Assembly: GCA_027625915.1 (NCBI GenBank)
Contig: JANTQA010000057.1
Span: forward strand, 5,332,001-5,396,000
DNA from: Anaeramoeba flamelloides
Lineage: Eukaryota > Metamonada > Anaeramoebidae
Length of the DNA stretch: 64,000 nt
Direction: 5' to 3'
The notes under the pieces were generated by a model, which was not told where the DNA came from, did no database searches, and worked only from the letters and a program-made list of their open reading frames with translations. Positions 1-12,939 of the stretch are shown piece after piece. How positions within the stretch are numbered: position 1 is the stretch's first letter; the number at the start of each line of letters is the position of its first letter. Position numbers and translations under genes: made by a program.

Positions 1-1985
1 TTTTGATGAAATGATTATGAATATATCCAAATTTAAATAGGTTCTAATTCAATTTGTATTAATATTTCTCTTTAATTTAATTTTAAAAATTTAAGAATAT
101 GACTGTTTAAAAAGATAATTATAGATGAAATGTAAAAAAAAATATATACACTTTTTTGGAAATACCTAATATATAAATATATACATAAAGATTTTATCAA
201 TAAACCCAATTCTTTTTCACAAAATAAAAAAAAAAATTTTCACAATATTATGTGTAGAAAAGAGTAGATTTATGATATTTAAGACAAATCTGAAAATAAT
301 TTTTTTTTTAATATTGAAAGGGTATATTAATGGGTTTGGATTTTTTCTAAATCTCCGAAAAGGATAATTCAAAAGAAAAAAACGATAAAAAAGGATAAAC
401 CCTCATTATTTTTCCAAACTTTCTCTCTTGAGATTTAAATTTATTATATTTTTTCATGTTTTCATTTTAATTGAAAATTACTATTACACTCAAAACCTTC
501 AATTAACTTTCCAAATAATTAAAAATATGTTATTCATGAAAAGATTGACTCATTTTGTAAAAAATTACTTTTCCCACAATTTTAAAATTATCAAAGTTCA
601 TCAACTATATAAATCTCTAACAAGCCTGGTTGGTCAATCAAAACAATGATAAAAAAAAAACAAAGTCTAAAAAAAAAAGTTTAAAAACATTTTTCTTTTC
701 AAGTTTCTTTTTGTTAAAATAAATTGGGTTTTCAGAAAATGAAACAAGATGTGTAAAATGAAGCAAAACAATCTTTGTGATAATACAGATCATATTTATC
801 ACACAATCAATGAAGCACCAGAATTTCTTTTTAATTAATATCAACAACAATAATCATTTTCTTGTTTATTAAATTGTTGGTTATTAGCATTATAATAATT
901 ATTTTGGAAAGAATTTTGTAATTTTCCGAATTATACAACATTTTTTGAGGGGTTTTACAAAATCATGAAAAATATTTTAAAATTTAATTATTAAATAATT
1001 GTTTTTGAAAAAGTAATTAAAAAAATAACGAATTGCTTTTTATTTTAAATTGTTTCAGAAAGTTCCCATTTTCAAATGTTTTTGAGTTACTTTAGTTCAC
1101 TTTAAAGCAAAAAACAAAAAAATAGAATTAGAAAAAAATTCTTTTCATCAAAGCTTTGTTTCATTCAAAGGTGTATCCAAAAAAAAACATTTTTTCCAAA
1201 TGTCAAATATTTTTGATAATTGAACTTTGAAGATAAAATCATAAATAAGTAGAATTATACCCATCAAAGAATGGTTGATATCCGCCTGAAATAAAACTAA
1301 TAAATCCAATAGATTTTCTCAAAAATTGAAAAACTCAAATGTTAGGGAGTAATATTGAGAAAAAAAAGCAAGGTTCATTTTGATCTTCAATCCAAGATCC
1401 AAATAAAATTCCAATAGAAATCAAAATGATTTCACTACAATCATTTCCACTGTTTCAATAACAGTATAATAACATGTTTTTCCCAAGTGGCTAACGATCT
1501 TGCAATAAAAAAAAAGAATTTTCAAACGAATTAGGTTTAAAAACAAAAAAAAAAAAAAAAAGCAAAAAAATGATTTCAATTGTTGAAATTTTCAAAAATT
1601 AAATTTTTTCTTCTAATATCTATTCAAACCCTTTAAATATATTTATTTTACTCTATTACGACTAAGCCACTTTGACTGGAAAATGGTTTATTATTCAATT
1701 TCAGCATTCTATTTTTAATGATTAACAATTCAATTTCGATCAAATTTTTTCAACAGATTGGCTTGAATAAATCTTTTTTTTTTTTATTCATTTTGAAAAT
1801 AAATATTTTTTTTATGTAAGGGAGACATAATCAATCCTAAATCAATTGTTAAATAACTCAAATTATAAATAACATAAAATAAAATATAAATAACAAAAAA
1901 AAAACCTAAATAACAAAAAAAAAAACCTAAATAACAAAAAACAAAATCTAAATAACATAAAACAAAAAAAAAATAAACAAATTAG
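1..1985. other. Gene-free AT-rich region with dispersed repeats
   Basis: I see no gene here. The stretch at about 560-870 is related to 30380-30690 (shared words such as AATAAATTGGGTTTT and the ATCAAnnAAGCA block). The stretch at about 1220-1480 is related to 43590-43850 and more weakly to 60000-60170 (shared CATCAAAGAATGGTTGATAT). Bases 1870-1975 hold a degenerate 19-21-bp tandem repeat based on ACCTAAATAACAAAAAA, ending just before the first exon of the next gene. Short ORFs at 428-649 (+) and 638-850 (-) lie in the repeat and have no coding character. Confidence 0.6.
1870..1975. repeat. Short A-rich tandem repeat (ACCTAAATAAC unit)
   Basis: Four to five degenerate units of AAACCTAAATAACAAAAAAA lie head to tail immediately upstream of the exon at 1986. 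The strand-asymmetric A richness continues to the ATTAG at 1981-1985. The same kind of A-rich run precedes two proposed acceptors of the Furry gene. Confidence 0.7.
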
Positions 1986-3130
1986 TATTTTATATTGGAA
2001 AGGTTACTTTCCTTGATCCTAATAGCTCTATGTTGCAAAACTATTATTGTATTTTAACAAGTAAAAATATCAAATTACAGCCAATGACTGGTAATAGTGA
2101 AGTTACTATCATTGAATATTCAACCTTAAATTCGTCCAGAATGCTAATTGGGAATAAGAAGGAGTGCAAATTGTTATTTCGTAGAATACGAAAAGCGCCT
2201 GCATTTATTTTATCGGATAACCTTTATCAAATTATTATCATTTTTTCAATTTTGAATCTTGTAAAATCAAATCTTTTAGAATCTATTTTGGAAAATGGTT
2301 CTACTTCCTCAAAGGAAAAAATTAGCCAATTTTTTTTCCCATTAATTGGATCAATTTTTGAAAAATGTTTAAATATTGCCAACAATCCTAAAACTATCGA
2401 TTTGAAAACTTTCACAAAAACACAAGTTTCAAGCCTCAAAAGTGCAATGGAATTTTTAAATCAGCCAGATCCGCTCTTAATTTTAAAGGAAAATAATTTA
2501 TCTTCCCAATCCTTATTTTCCTTAATTTTAATATTTCAATCAATTTGTTGGAAATTAACAGATCCTTTTTTTCCTAAAAATTTCCAAAAACTATTAAACC
2601 TATTTGATCAAGGTAAATTTTTTTTTTTTTATTTATAATTTTTAATTTTCAAATTTCATTAATAATAAATATAATACGTTTTTCAAAATTTTATTATATA
2701 AAAACCAACCAAAAATCACAATAATAAAAAATAATAATATTTTCTAAATAGAATTGTCTGATGAAGAAAATATTAATAACATTTTTCAAATTTTAAGTAC
2801 AATCGATTCTTTTGGTGAAAAAATTATTGGTGGCATTTTTTTAATTTATCATCTTCTTTTTAAAGAAATTTTGGATGAAGAAATTAAAAATAATCTCATT
2901 TTTTATTTCATAAATTTAATTCATTTTAATATAATTTCTTCGGAATTAAATACAGACAAGATATTATTTGAATTGGAAAAACAAATTCCTTTAATAAAAT
3001 TTTTAATTCAAAAAGCACCAGTAAGCATTTTTATCTTTATTTGCATTAATTTTTCCCTTTTCCATATATTTTTTTAATCATCAATTTTTTATTTATTTAT
3101 TTTTTAATCATCAAATTTAAATATATACGC

Positions 3131-3169
<39 letters not shown>

Positions 3170-4249
3170 ATTAAATTAAATTTGTAGATTTTTTTTTATA
3201 ATATTTGGGAAGATTTAAAAAAGCATATTACTTCTGAAAAAAACATTGAAATTGACCAAAAAAAGATACTCTTGCATCAAGAAAAAAAAGAAAAATCCAG
3301 AAAGTTCGTTTCAATAAGTAATTTAAATAACAAGGACCAAACGGGTTATAAAAATGATAAAAATGTCAGTAGCAACAGAAATATGAATGAAAACACGAAA
3401 GAGGATAATCTTCATAATAAAATACAAATTAAGAAAGAAATTGAATCTTCACAAAATTCAACAAGAAATAATTTGAAGGCGGGTTCTGAAGGCGGGGGGT
3501 CAATAAAATCAATGGATTCGTTAGATTTCTTAATTAATGATAATCATTCTATCGGCCAAAATGATTCATCGACCAAAATGGAAGGCGTGGCAAGTGAGTT
3601 ATCAAAGAGTGGAGAAAATGCAAATAGAAACAATTCCAAATCACAAATCAATAATAATAATGATGATAAACAAAATACTCAAAATAGTAAATTGGTAAAA
3701 AATGACGAAAATGAATTACATACTTTATTAAACAATAGACAGTTGTTCGAACAAAGCCCCCTGCCCTTGCTACCATTAATGGAGATCAATCATAAATTTA
3801 TACAAAAGGATCATATCGCCTCAAAAACACAATCAGAAATAATAGAATATCTTTTTGATGAGGAATGTAGCGGAATTTGGAAGGCAGTCGAAACTTTAGA
3901 ATTATTGAGTAATTCAAAAGATAACAGCAATGATTTAAATCTTTTTATCCAAATTCTTGAACTTTTATGTTTTGAAATTTCTTGGATTGGGATTGATGTT
4001 TGTAAAATTCATGAAAAGTCTTTGGAATTGGCAGAATCAATTATTGAAAATGACAAAAATAAAAAAGAATCATTTTCTCTTTTGGATGCATTGCTCAGTT
4101 TACCATTAGAAATGAGTCCGCCCACCTCATCGTCATCTTCTTTCATTGAGGTTAATAAAAAACCTTTAAAAAAAAAATCGAAAAATTTACAAAAAACTAA
4201 ATTTAAGATTTTTGGTACTTTAAAAAAACATAAAAAAATAAAAAAATAA
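1986..4249 (+). CDS. Three-exon gene, unknown function; acidic/basic low-complexity C-terminus
   Basis: Exons are about 1986-2612, 2752-3020 and 3188-4249. Introns are 139 and 167 nt, with GTAAAT...AATAG and GTAAGC...TGTAG borders, and the reading frame stays continuous (G|AA codon at the first junction, phase 0 at the second). From the first Met (2030) the product is 637 aa. Reading is open upstream to the ATTAG at 1981-1985, so 2030 may not be the true start and an upstream exon is possible. The N-terminal ~60 aa look beta-rich (KVTFLDPNSSMLQNYYCILT), a weak resemblance to a PH fold. They are followed by ~280 aa of hydrophobic helices, then an N/K/S-rich linker (3272-3720), a second helical block (3730-4110) and a lysine-rich tail. 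The helical part (WKLTDPFFPKNFQKLL) faintly recalls GAP-like helical domains, but I cannot assign a family. Splice structure is well supported; function is not. Confidence 0.75.
3131..3168. repeat. (TAT)n microsatellite in intron 2
   Basis: About twelve TAT/ATT units lie within the second intron of the three-exon gene. Confidence 0.9.
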
Positions 4250-4821
4250 AATTTTTGATTAATAAAAAAATAATTTTTTTGCAATTAAAAAAAAAAAAAA
4301 ATCATTTGAGAATTTTATTTTTAATTATGTTTTTAGGATTTTAGAAATGGTATAAGAATTCTTTTGAAAATGATTATTTTAAGAAATTATTCTCTTTTTT
4401 TTTTGTTTTTCTTCATGAGTAAAGTAACAATTTCAAATTATACAAATATTTAAAAAAATTAGTTTTATTATTATTAATAAAAAGAAAGTGAGGAGACTTT
4501 AACATTAATGTTTTGGAATTTTGGAATCACAAAAACTTCAAATTTGGAATCAAAATATAATAATGGTTTCAAGGGAATTTAGTTTATCAATATTTCTTAA
4601 TTATTAAAATACCGGTTTAGAAAATTTTTTCAAAAATGTCAGCAATTATTATATTCTTGTTTCACAGAACAACAAAAATAATTTTTTCTTTGGTACAAAA
4701 CCTCCAAAAAATGAAAAAAGTTTATTTTTATTTAATTTTTTATATATGAAAGAAGTGTAAATTAAACTCAAAATGTATTTTTTCTTAAATTTCCTTAATT
4801 GCAATTTAAAGGTAAAATCAA

Positions 4822-5021
4822 ACTGTCAGTTCCACTTTTAAGGCACAAACTTTCAACGAAATTTAAGGCACAATAAAAATCTCAAATTAAAGCACAAAAT
4901 TCAAATTCTAGTAAAAATTAATTGTAAAAAAAAAAATTCCAAATTTTGTGCCTTAATTTGAGATTTTTTTGTGCCTTAAATTTCGTTGAAAGTTTGTGCC
5001 TTAAAAGTGGAACTGGCTGTA
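4822..5021. mobile_element. Palindromic Tc1/mariner-like MITE, copy 1
   Basis: A ~200-bp near-perfect palindrome. The left arm reads CTGTCAGTTCCACTTTTAAG and the right arm is its inverse, ending GGAACTGGCTGTA. Arms are ~85 bp around an A-rich loop. The family (five copies in the window) ends in CAGTCAGT and its best copies are flanked by TA, the target-site signature of Tc1/mariner elements. It has no coding capacity. Confidence 0.8.
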
Positions 5022-5661
5022 GACCATTTTGTGTTATAATCTAAAACTGTTTTTTTATTTCTTGAACCCCTTTTTATTAGTTAAATATGTTTCTTCTTAT
5101 TTATGTTATCTTTTTTTTTGGTTTTGAAATCACTTAAAACTTTTATATTCTTTTGGTTTGTCATTTTTACTTAATACTTTAGTTGTATAAATCAAAAAAA
5201 AAAAAAAAAAAAAAAAAAAAGGAATTATCAAACAATTGTATTTGTTAAAAGAAATTAAATACTATCATTTAAATAAAACAAATTTCATAAAAGATATTAT
5301 ATAACAATCTTTATTTAGCATAAATTAAATATAAAATTTAAAAAAAATTTATTATTTATCAAAAAAATGTGGAATTTTTTTTTATTTTTCAAGTATTTTC
5401 TCTTCTATTTTAATATATTAAATCAAAATAGAGGTCTTTAATTCCAAATATTTTTCTTTATTCCATAATGAAAATTACGGAAAATTCCTATTAATTATTA
5501 AATTGTGTGAATAATGTTACTCTTTGAAAAACAAATTTAAAAAAGAAATAAGTTGAGATTAGTCATTTAAGAAAAGAGTATCATTTGATTTCTTTGGAAT
5601 CAAAAATAGAATTATTGTTGTGTTTTTCTAACAAGAATAAAACTGTGAGGGTTGATTATTA

Positions 5662-5860
5662 TACAGTCAGCTCCACTTCTAAGACACAAATTAACAATGA
5701 AATTTAAGGAACAAAAAATCTCAAATTAAAGCATATTTTTTGTAATTTTTTTTTACACAAATTGTTTTACTAGAACCAGAATTTTGTGTCTTAATTTGAG
5801 ATTTTTTTTGTGCCTTAAATTTGGTTGAAAGTTTGTGTCTTAAAAGTGGAACTAACTGTA
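5662..5860. mobile_element. Palindromic Tc1/mariner-like MITE, copy 2
   Basis: Same family as 4822-5021 and only 640 bp from it. The ends TA|CAGTCAG...CTAACTG|TA keep the TA on both sides. The arms are more diverged than in copy 1 (CTCCACTTCTAAGACAC). Confidence 0.8.
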
Positions 5861-6280
5861 ATCATATAAAAGACTGATATTTTTAAAAAAAAAATTAAAA
5901 ACAAAAAATAAAAAAGTTAATCGCCAATTTTTGAAATTGTCATTACAGATTTTTTATTGCTGGTCTTTAGCTTAAAAAAGGTTAACAATAATATTATTTA
6001 ATGAGAATTAAATTCATTTTAAAAGACATTATATAGTCTCAATTTTCTTAATGTTTATTTTTCTTTTCTAAGAAATTTTTTTTCCACTTGTGTTATTAAA
6101 AAAAAAAAAAGGATCAAAAAAAAAGAAAACGAAAAAAAAACAAAAACAAAAAAAAAAAAAGAAAAGAAAATGATTAATTCACCAAATTCGAGCAAATCAA
6201 ATATTTATTAAAAGTATTTCACAATATAAATTTTCTGATCTTAATTTTTTATACATAGATTAGAATAATAAAGGCTTTAT

Positions 6281-7621
6281 TTAAAAAATGTTATTTTTTT
6301 TACATAAATTTTGGAGTCTCAAGATTTCTTTGTCTTTTAATTTCAGTTGATCTTGGAATTGGCTGTTTTCTTTTTCTAACTGTGCAACTCTTTGTTTCAA
6401 ATTTTCCAATTCTAGCCGCTTCTTTTCACGTATCTTTCTTGCAGATTCACGATTTTTTTCTAATCTACGTAAACGTTTTTCCTTTTCGGGTAATTTTCTT
6501 ACTTGCCTGACGTCTGTAATTTTGACAAGTTCTGCTCGCTTTTTTTCGATGATTAATGAAGTTTTATTTGTTCTTTTTTTTTTTTGTTGTTGCTCTTCTT
6601 GCTCTTGCACTTTCACTTGCTCTTGCTCTTGCTCTTGCTCTTGCTCTTGCTCTTGTGGTTGTTTCTTTGTTAAATTGTTTGTTTTTTTGGTTTTGTAATT
6701 TGATCTTGTATAAGTACGCTTCCTTGGGCTAGGATTGGGGTTTTTGTTATTCTTTTGCGTCTTTTTTTTTTTTTTTATTCCCAAGCCATTTGACTTTTCT
6801 TTGATATTTAAATTGTTTTTTTTTTGTATTTTTTTTTGTTTCAGTTTCTTTTGATGGATTGCGTCTTCTTCATTAAACATCCAAATCAAATTAAAGCTAT
6901 TTTTTGGTTGCTGCGAATTTCTTAAATTGTACTTTTTTTGTAAGCTTTTTTTGTCATTCATTTCATTGTTTTCTGATTTGTTCAAAGTTGATGAATTTTC
7001 TTTTTTTTGGTTTTTTGTTTTAAAAATTAAAATTTTTTTTTTTTTTGTTTTTTTTTTGTTTTTGTTTCTCTTTTTTTTTTGGGATTGCGAAATTAATTCG
7101 TGTGCCTTAGTTAAATTGGGGTTTGTGTTTTCTCTATTTTTTGTTGCGACATTTTTGGGTAAATCTTTTTTGAACTGGTTTTCATCAATGCCAAGAAGCT
7201 TTGCTAATTGGGTTTCGATCTCGTCTTCGTTACTTACATCACCTAAAAGGCTTAAATCAGGATAATCCAGATCAAATTCAGTTCTGAGATCGTCAAGTGG
7301 CGGAAGCATTGAATTCATCTCTTGTTCGTTAGCTGCTTTGTTATTTTTGTTCCCATTGTTTTTGTTTTTGTTTTTGCTTTCGTTTTCGTTGCTCTTTGTC
7401 TTGTTCGTTAATTGCCCATCGTTGAACATTAAATTGGAATTTGCATCAGAACTCGGATCTGAGTCAGGAATACCATACAAAATTGGAGGATCGTTAAAAA
7501 GGTTCTCAGACTCTTCTTTGAGAGCAAATCGATCGTTTGAAACACAACTATTTTTTGTTTGAGTCTGGTTCGTTTCACAAAAGTAGGGATCTAAAAATAT
7601 ATTGTCAGATAAAAAGTCCAT
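6281..7621 (-). CDS. bZIP transcription factor
   Basis: A 446-aa intronless protein; ATG at 7621-7619. The last ~60 residues form a basic-leucine zipper. The basic region RRLEKNRESARKIREKKR shows the N-x7-R signature (NRESARKIR), and heptads of L/V follow (LENLKQRVAQLEKENSQFQD) to the C-terminus. bZIP proteins dimerise through the zipper and bind short palindromic DNA in the nucleus. The N-terminal part has acidic, aromatic patches (DLRTEFDLDYPDLSLL) that could be an activation region. The middle is very basic and low-complexity, with an EQEQEQ tract at about 6600-6655. The similarity supports the bZIP fold; the subfamily (ATF/CREB, AP-1-like and so on) cannot be decided by eye. It is convergent with the three-exon gene and divergent from nothing nearby. 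Confidence 0.92.
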   Translation of the reverse strand: MDFLSDNIFLDPYFCETNQTQTKNSCVSNDRFALKEESENLFNDPPILYGIPDSDPSSDANSNLMFNDGQLTNKTKSNENESKNKNKNNGNKNNKAANEQEMNSMLPPLDDLRTEFDLDYPDLSLLGDVSNEDEIETQLAKLLGIDENQFKKDLPKNVATKNRENTNPNLTKAHELISQSQKKKRNKNKKKTKKKKILIFKTKNQKKENSSTLNKSENNEMNDKKSLQKKYNLRNSQQPKNSFNLIWMFNEEDAIHQKKLKQKKIQKKNNLNIKEKSNGLGIKKKKKTQKNNKNPNPSPRKRTYTRSNYKTKKTNNLTKKQPQEQEQEQEQEQEQVKVQEQEEQQQKKKRTNKTSLIIEKKRAELVKITDVRQVRKLPEKEKRLRRLEKNRESARKIREKKRLELENLKQRVAQLEKENSQFQDQLKLKDKEILRLQNLCKKNNIF

Positions 7622-9696
7622 TGTTTTGTTGTATAAAATCTATCAAGAGTTAAAATGATGAAACAAGATGAGAAAAAAAGTTCAAAAAAAATTTACAAAA
7701 ATGTTAAAAAAAAAAAAAAAAATAAAAAAAAATAAAATTTAGGTTGTTGTTTTGAAAATAAAGTAAATCGAAAATGGACAAAGATTTGGAACATTTTGGA
7801 AAGCACACATTGGTTTTTTTGAATTGTTTTTTTCTCAGTCTTGTATGAAACGATTTTTTTAAAAAATTATTTCGATTTATTGTTCTATCAATTATTGGTG
7901 AAATCAGGAATCAGTAAGATGATACAAACAACAAATAGTTCTGATGTTTGTTCAATCCAAAAAAAGAGAAACAGAAAAAATTACATTTTTTAAAAATTTT
8001 CAGGTACTTGCGGATTGATGTTGGTAGTTAAGAAAAAATAAAGGTTTTGTAGAATGTAATTTAAATCAGATTTTCTGATAAACAAAACCTCTTCGCTCGA
8101 GTCCACAAGCAAAATCATCTATGAAAATAAAGTAAATTAATTATTTACCGAATATTTTTTTCTAAAAAAAAATCTAAAAAAATCCTTGTTTTCCAAACTA
8201 CACATTTCAAAGACCTATAATAAGAACTAAGATTATAAATTAAAATTTAATTTTGGATATTTCATCGAATTCGAAATTATAGGGGAAAAAGCTTCTTTCT
8301 TTTCCTTGGAATAATTTTAACAGAAATTACTTGTTCATTTTTCTCAGAAAGGCGTGGTTTTCAAATCTCTGACAAAAGTGTTGATTTATAACTAGTTCTG
8401 ATAACTGTTGGGGGTTATTTGGAAAAAAACTTGAAGAGAATTCAAATTTCAAAATCGAAATTTTCTTCATAAAATACTTTTTATATTCACCTTTTCAATT
8501 TAATTTTTTTTATAATAACTTTAATACTAACTTTAAAAAGTTTTGTTGAATTAGTACGGTGGTTTACAAAAGAACTGACATTCAAACAGAGAAGTTTCGA
8601 TGATAAAAGTCATTGAGAAGATGTATTTTGGTTGAAGTTTTTCCTTGTTTTTTTGGAGATAAAATCAGCCCATTTTAAAAAGCACATAAATAAAGAGATC
8701 TTCTGTAGTCAAAATAAAGTATGCAAAAAAATTTAATGTGTATTTCAAAATAAAAAGCTTGTTTTTTTGTTATAGAAGACCTATATATTAACCGATCAAA
8801 TAAACTGACCAATAAACCCTAAAAAAATATGATATTGGTTTCTTAAAGTTCTATTATTTAACAAGAAATTCTAAAAATGAAGGATCAAATTGTCAAATTT
8901 ATCTCAAAAAATATCGATTAAATTTTTGAAGAAAATTTTTATCATCAAAAAAATAAATAAGCTCAAAAAAATTGAAACTATTAATTATGGAAAAATTTTC
9001 ATCAATTTGCACTCCTAATTTAAATTTTACTGAAAATAACCAGACCTTTACTTTCAAAATTGATTTGAACTTAAGTTTTCTATTTGGTAGCAGATTGGGT
9101 GTTGTCTTGTTACAAGAATTAAAAAAAGAACGGATAATATTTTTAAAAACGGATTTTAGTCTTTGTGTACGCATTTTTTTGATTACTGTACTAAGATATT
9201 TACAATTTTAATTATTTATTTTTTTGAATTGTTTTCTGTTTTTTTTTGAATTGCTATCGAAAGGATTGTTTCCAAAATAAGAATGATATGAGTAGTCAAG
9301 AGTTGGACATTCGGATAATTCAAAAGAATATTATCTATCATGAATACATAATTTTCCTACTTGAGTTTTGGTTTAGTAATCCTTTCCTTTATTATCATTA
9401 CTATTTTGAAAATCTAACCACTCTGAATGTTGATCTTTGATGATTGTTTTCAAAAATTAAACAAGATTATTGAAGTGGATGGGAAAAAATAATAATCTTT
9501 GTCTTTCTTATTTTGTTTTTTGGTTCGATTATCTGACAATCTATTCAGAAAATAAAATAATTTCAATTCAAGAAAACAAAAATGTGCAATTTTCCTTAAA
9601 AGTTATCTTAAATATAATGAATAAACATTTGATATTAAAACAAAAAATGATTTATTTTTTTCCCATGATTTTGTATTTTTTAACTACTAGTAAATC

Positions 9697-9891
9697 CAGT
9701 TCCACTTATAATACACAAACTTCCAACCAAAATTAAGGCCTAAAAAAAAACTCGAATTACAGCACAAAATTCAAATTCTAGTAAAATAATTTGTGTAAAA
9801 ATAAATTCCAAAAAATGTGTTTGAATTTGAGATTTTTTTTGTGCCTTAATTTTGGTTGATAGTTTTTGTCTTAAAAGTGGAACTGACTGTA
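9697..9891. mobile_element. Palindromic Tc1/mariner-like MITE, copy 3
   Basis: Left end CCAGTTCCACTTATAATACAC, right end GTGGAACTGACTGTA. Same palindromic architecture and the same internal ACTCGAATTACAGCACAAA/TTTGAATTTGAG arms as the other copies. The left terminal CAGT is partly lost. Confidence 0.75.
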
Positions 9892-10906
9892 TTTGTTAAA
9901 TTGATTTTTTTTTATGAATTGAAAAAAAAAAAAACACCGGAAAGTTCCACATTTATATCTTTAGTTGAGTTCTAATATTTTTAAAAGAAACTTTCCAACA
10001 CTACATCAATATTGATCTTTTTTTTTTTTTTTTCAAAGTTCAAATTTGAAAATTGAAAATTGAAAATTAAATAGAAGTGAAAAATAAAGGTTTTTTCTAA
10101 GAGATAATTTTGTGCTTAGGAACTAGGTTTTAATTATGTAGTATAGTGTATAAAAAATAAATAAAAGTTCATGGATATGATTAATTATGAACAACAATCT
10201 TCTCTTGAATGTGGCCTTGTAATTTCAAAACTGATAACTTGGGTATAAACAATGTATCTCTTACTCTATTTCAATTCCCCAAACATCATTATTCACTACA
10301 GGATTATCCATTTCAAAAAATAATTTGTTCATGGGAATGAAGGGGCATCCAAAATTTATGTTCCGGGTTTTTAAACAAACTATAAGTCAAAATTTTCCCA
10401 ACAGTTAAAATGGTTCAAACAATCACAATAATAAAATTTCATGAAAATTGGAAATAATTTTGATTTTTGAAAAATATAAAAATCATTTTTTCATCTTTTT
10501 GTTTTTTTTTGTCTTCAAATCATTTTTTGAATAGTTTAACTTGTTTTGTTAGATCATTTTTTTTCAACAATTGATATTAGTTTAAATCTGAGTTGTTCAA
10601 AATAGACGAACCTCAAATATAATTAGTTGATGGTATCCAATTTTTGATCAATAAATAATTGTTAATAGGATTTTTAGATATTTCTCAATAAATATTTTTG
10701 TTTTGTTCTCTCCAAATTTTTTAATACATCCATGATTTATTAGTATTGATAATTATTTATTTTTGGTTTAATTAATATTGTAACTTATCAATAATTATGT
10801 AAATTTCAATTTGTGAATGACACTAATTTGGTATTTATTCAAGAAGTTATTAAATACCATTTTTTTTTCAAAATCGAATTTTGGTGTGTAAAAAATATTG
10901 AATTGG

Positions 10907-10908
<2 letters not shown>

Positions 10909-10938
<30 letters not shown>
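10909..10938. repeat. (TA)n microsatellite
   Basis: About fourteen uninterrupted TA units. Confidence 0.9.
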
Positions 10939-10942
<4 letters not shown>

Positions 10943-11039
10943 ATGTTATATACAACAACAACTGAAAATTAAATCTAATTCATATTTCATTTTTGAATCC
11001 TTAAAAATATTTAAAAACTTGATATTTCAAAAATTCAAA

Positions 11040-11500
11040 AAAAAATAATATGAAAAACTAAAAAAAAGTCAGTCACAATTTTTAAAATGAGCATTATTGA
11101 TTTTTTATTGCGGAATTTTACTGAAAAAAGTTCAACAAGAAGATTTTTTGTTAATAATTGTTTTCATTTTCAAAAAAATTTCCGAATTTCAATTTACTTA
11201 AATAATTATTGGTCTTTTCGAAGATCTTATTTTTTTTCCACTTAATCTAACACAAAAAAAAAAAAGAAGAAGAAGAAGAAAAAAAATAAGAGAAAAAGAA
11301 TAAAACAACTCAAGAAATATTTTTCAAAATTATGAAAAATAAAAAAAAAAACTTCTAAAAAGCAAAACAAAAATTTAGATATATTCAAAATAAAATTGTG
11401 ATCTAAAAATTTGAAAATATTTTTTCATAAGATATGTGATAAACACCCAAAAAAAAACATTAACATTATAAAATGAGTAAAATTTATGAAAAATATATTT
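11040..11500. repeat. Dispersed repeat, ~450 bp, copy A
   Basis: Shares ordered blocks with 47485-47940: a start GTCACAATTTTTnAAATGAGC, then a TTTTTTATT block, an A-rich centre, and ATCTAAAAATTTGAAAATAT near the end. Both copies carry a related GTGAGTCA- or GTCAGTCA-type word at the start and an ATGAGTAAAATTTATGAAAAA-type word at the end. No coding capacity. Confidence 0.65.
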
Positions 11501-12939
11501 TTTTCAACATCAATATATTTTCAATGTGTTGACATAATTTAACAAAATAACCTCTTTGATTAATGATTTATTTTTTGAAAAAAAAAAAAAAAAGTAATTT
11601 TGAGAATAATCTACATTCTGAGACAATTTTCAAGGTTGAATCATCAATATTCAGACTTCAATCTTGTAAAATATTTTTCTTAAGGGCCTAGTTATTACGA
11701 TGAAGAATAATTTTGTAATTGTTATGAGAAAAAACTTCTTAGCTTTCCAAATACCCATCAAACACTAATCAACATGTTCTGTATGATCGAACTCAAAAAA
11801 TCAACAATCAAAATCTAAAACATTTTTAGAAAAAAGGCACAAAATAGAGACACCCAATTAATCATTAGAATGGTTCTGAAATATAATTTTGAAAACAATT
11901 TTGTTGGTTTTGAAGTGTCTTGCTTTGGTTGTTTTGGGGATCTGGTTGATTTTTTTTTCTTTTTTTTTCATTTCTCAAATGAGTTCTTTTTTATCTCAAG
12001 AATGTTACAAAATACTGACTTTATCAAATATTATAAGTTACTATATAATCTCAAATTGAATTAAATTGGTTTTTTTCTGAAATAATTTAATTTTAAAATG
12101 AAGAAATATTTTTATTTGAAAATATTAAACAAGAAAAGAGTATTTTTTTTTTTTTAATTTTGAATTTTTGGAAATTGAGAATACTTTTAGAAGATTTTTT
12201 TTTTTTTTTTTTTTTTCATTCGTTTCTTAAATGAATTATAGTTTCTATAATGTGAAAAAATATTTATCTTATCAAATTTAGAGGGTTACAAAATAATCAC
12301 AAATTAGATTAAATCGAAATAAATTGTTGTGTACACAAAATTAACAATTGTTTTCAATTAAAGATAAATAAGCCATTGAAATTATAAAATAAGTAACAAA
12401 TATTTTTATTTTGAAATTTAATTTTTTGAAATTGGGAACTATTTCAAACTTATTTTTCTTTGTTGAATTTTTTTCCAAAGAAGATCCAAAGTAATTTTTT
12501 TTTTTATTTGAATTTTGTCAACCAAAAGAAGGGCTATTTCGCGATACCATTTTTTGGTCGTAAATCACCCTTAGAATCTGTACAAATCTAATGTCAATGA
12601 CTGGTGCTTAAATACATTATTATTTATATAAAAATTGGATTTTTATATAAAACATCTTTATTTGAGACAGTTTTAGGAAATTTATTTATCAACTTTGGTG
12701 CCTTAAGATTGATGGGTTCACCTTTAAAATTTTGTAGTTAATTGTAGATTTTTTTAATCTGGAATTATTGGGTTTTTTTAAATACAAATCACATTTTAAA
12801 TGACTAAGATCTATAAATAGTACTATTCTACTAATATAAAATTTCAGAGACATTTGGACGATCGATCACTCAGATGATTTACACCCAATAACAGCAAACT
12901 TTAATATTAGATTTCTCATAGATAGATTTATCCCTTAAT

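Larger units (their letters stand above)
4250..6280. other. Intergenic region with two palindromic MITEs and poly-A
   Basis: No gene is seen between the convergent three-exon gene and the bZIP gene. The region holds the two MITE copies listed separately and a 27-nt A run at 5194-5220. Bases 5885-6075 are a partial copy of the repeat seen whole at 11040-11500 and 47485-47940. Confidence 0.6.

Noticed and set aside
6927-7562. Plus-strand F-rich ORFs opposite the bZIP gene
   Set aside because: Antisense shadows of lysine/asparagine-rich coding.
11870-12064. 64-codon ORF as the first Furry exon
   Set aside because: Phenylalanine-rich, no donor in a suitable phase and no conserved sequence.
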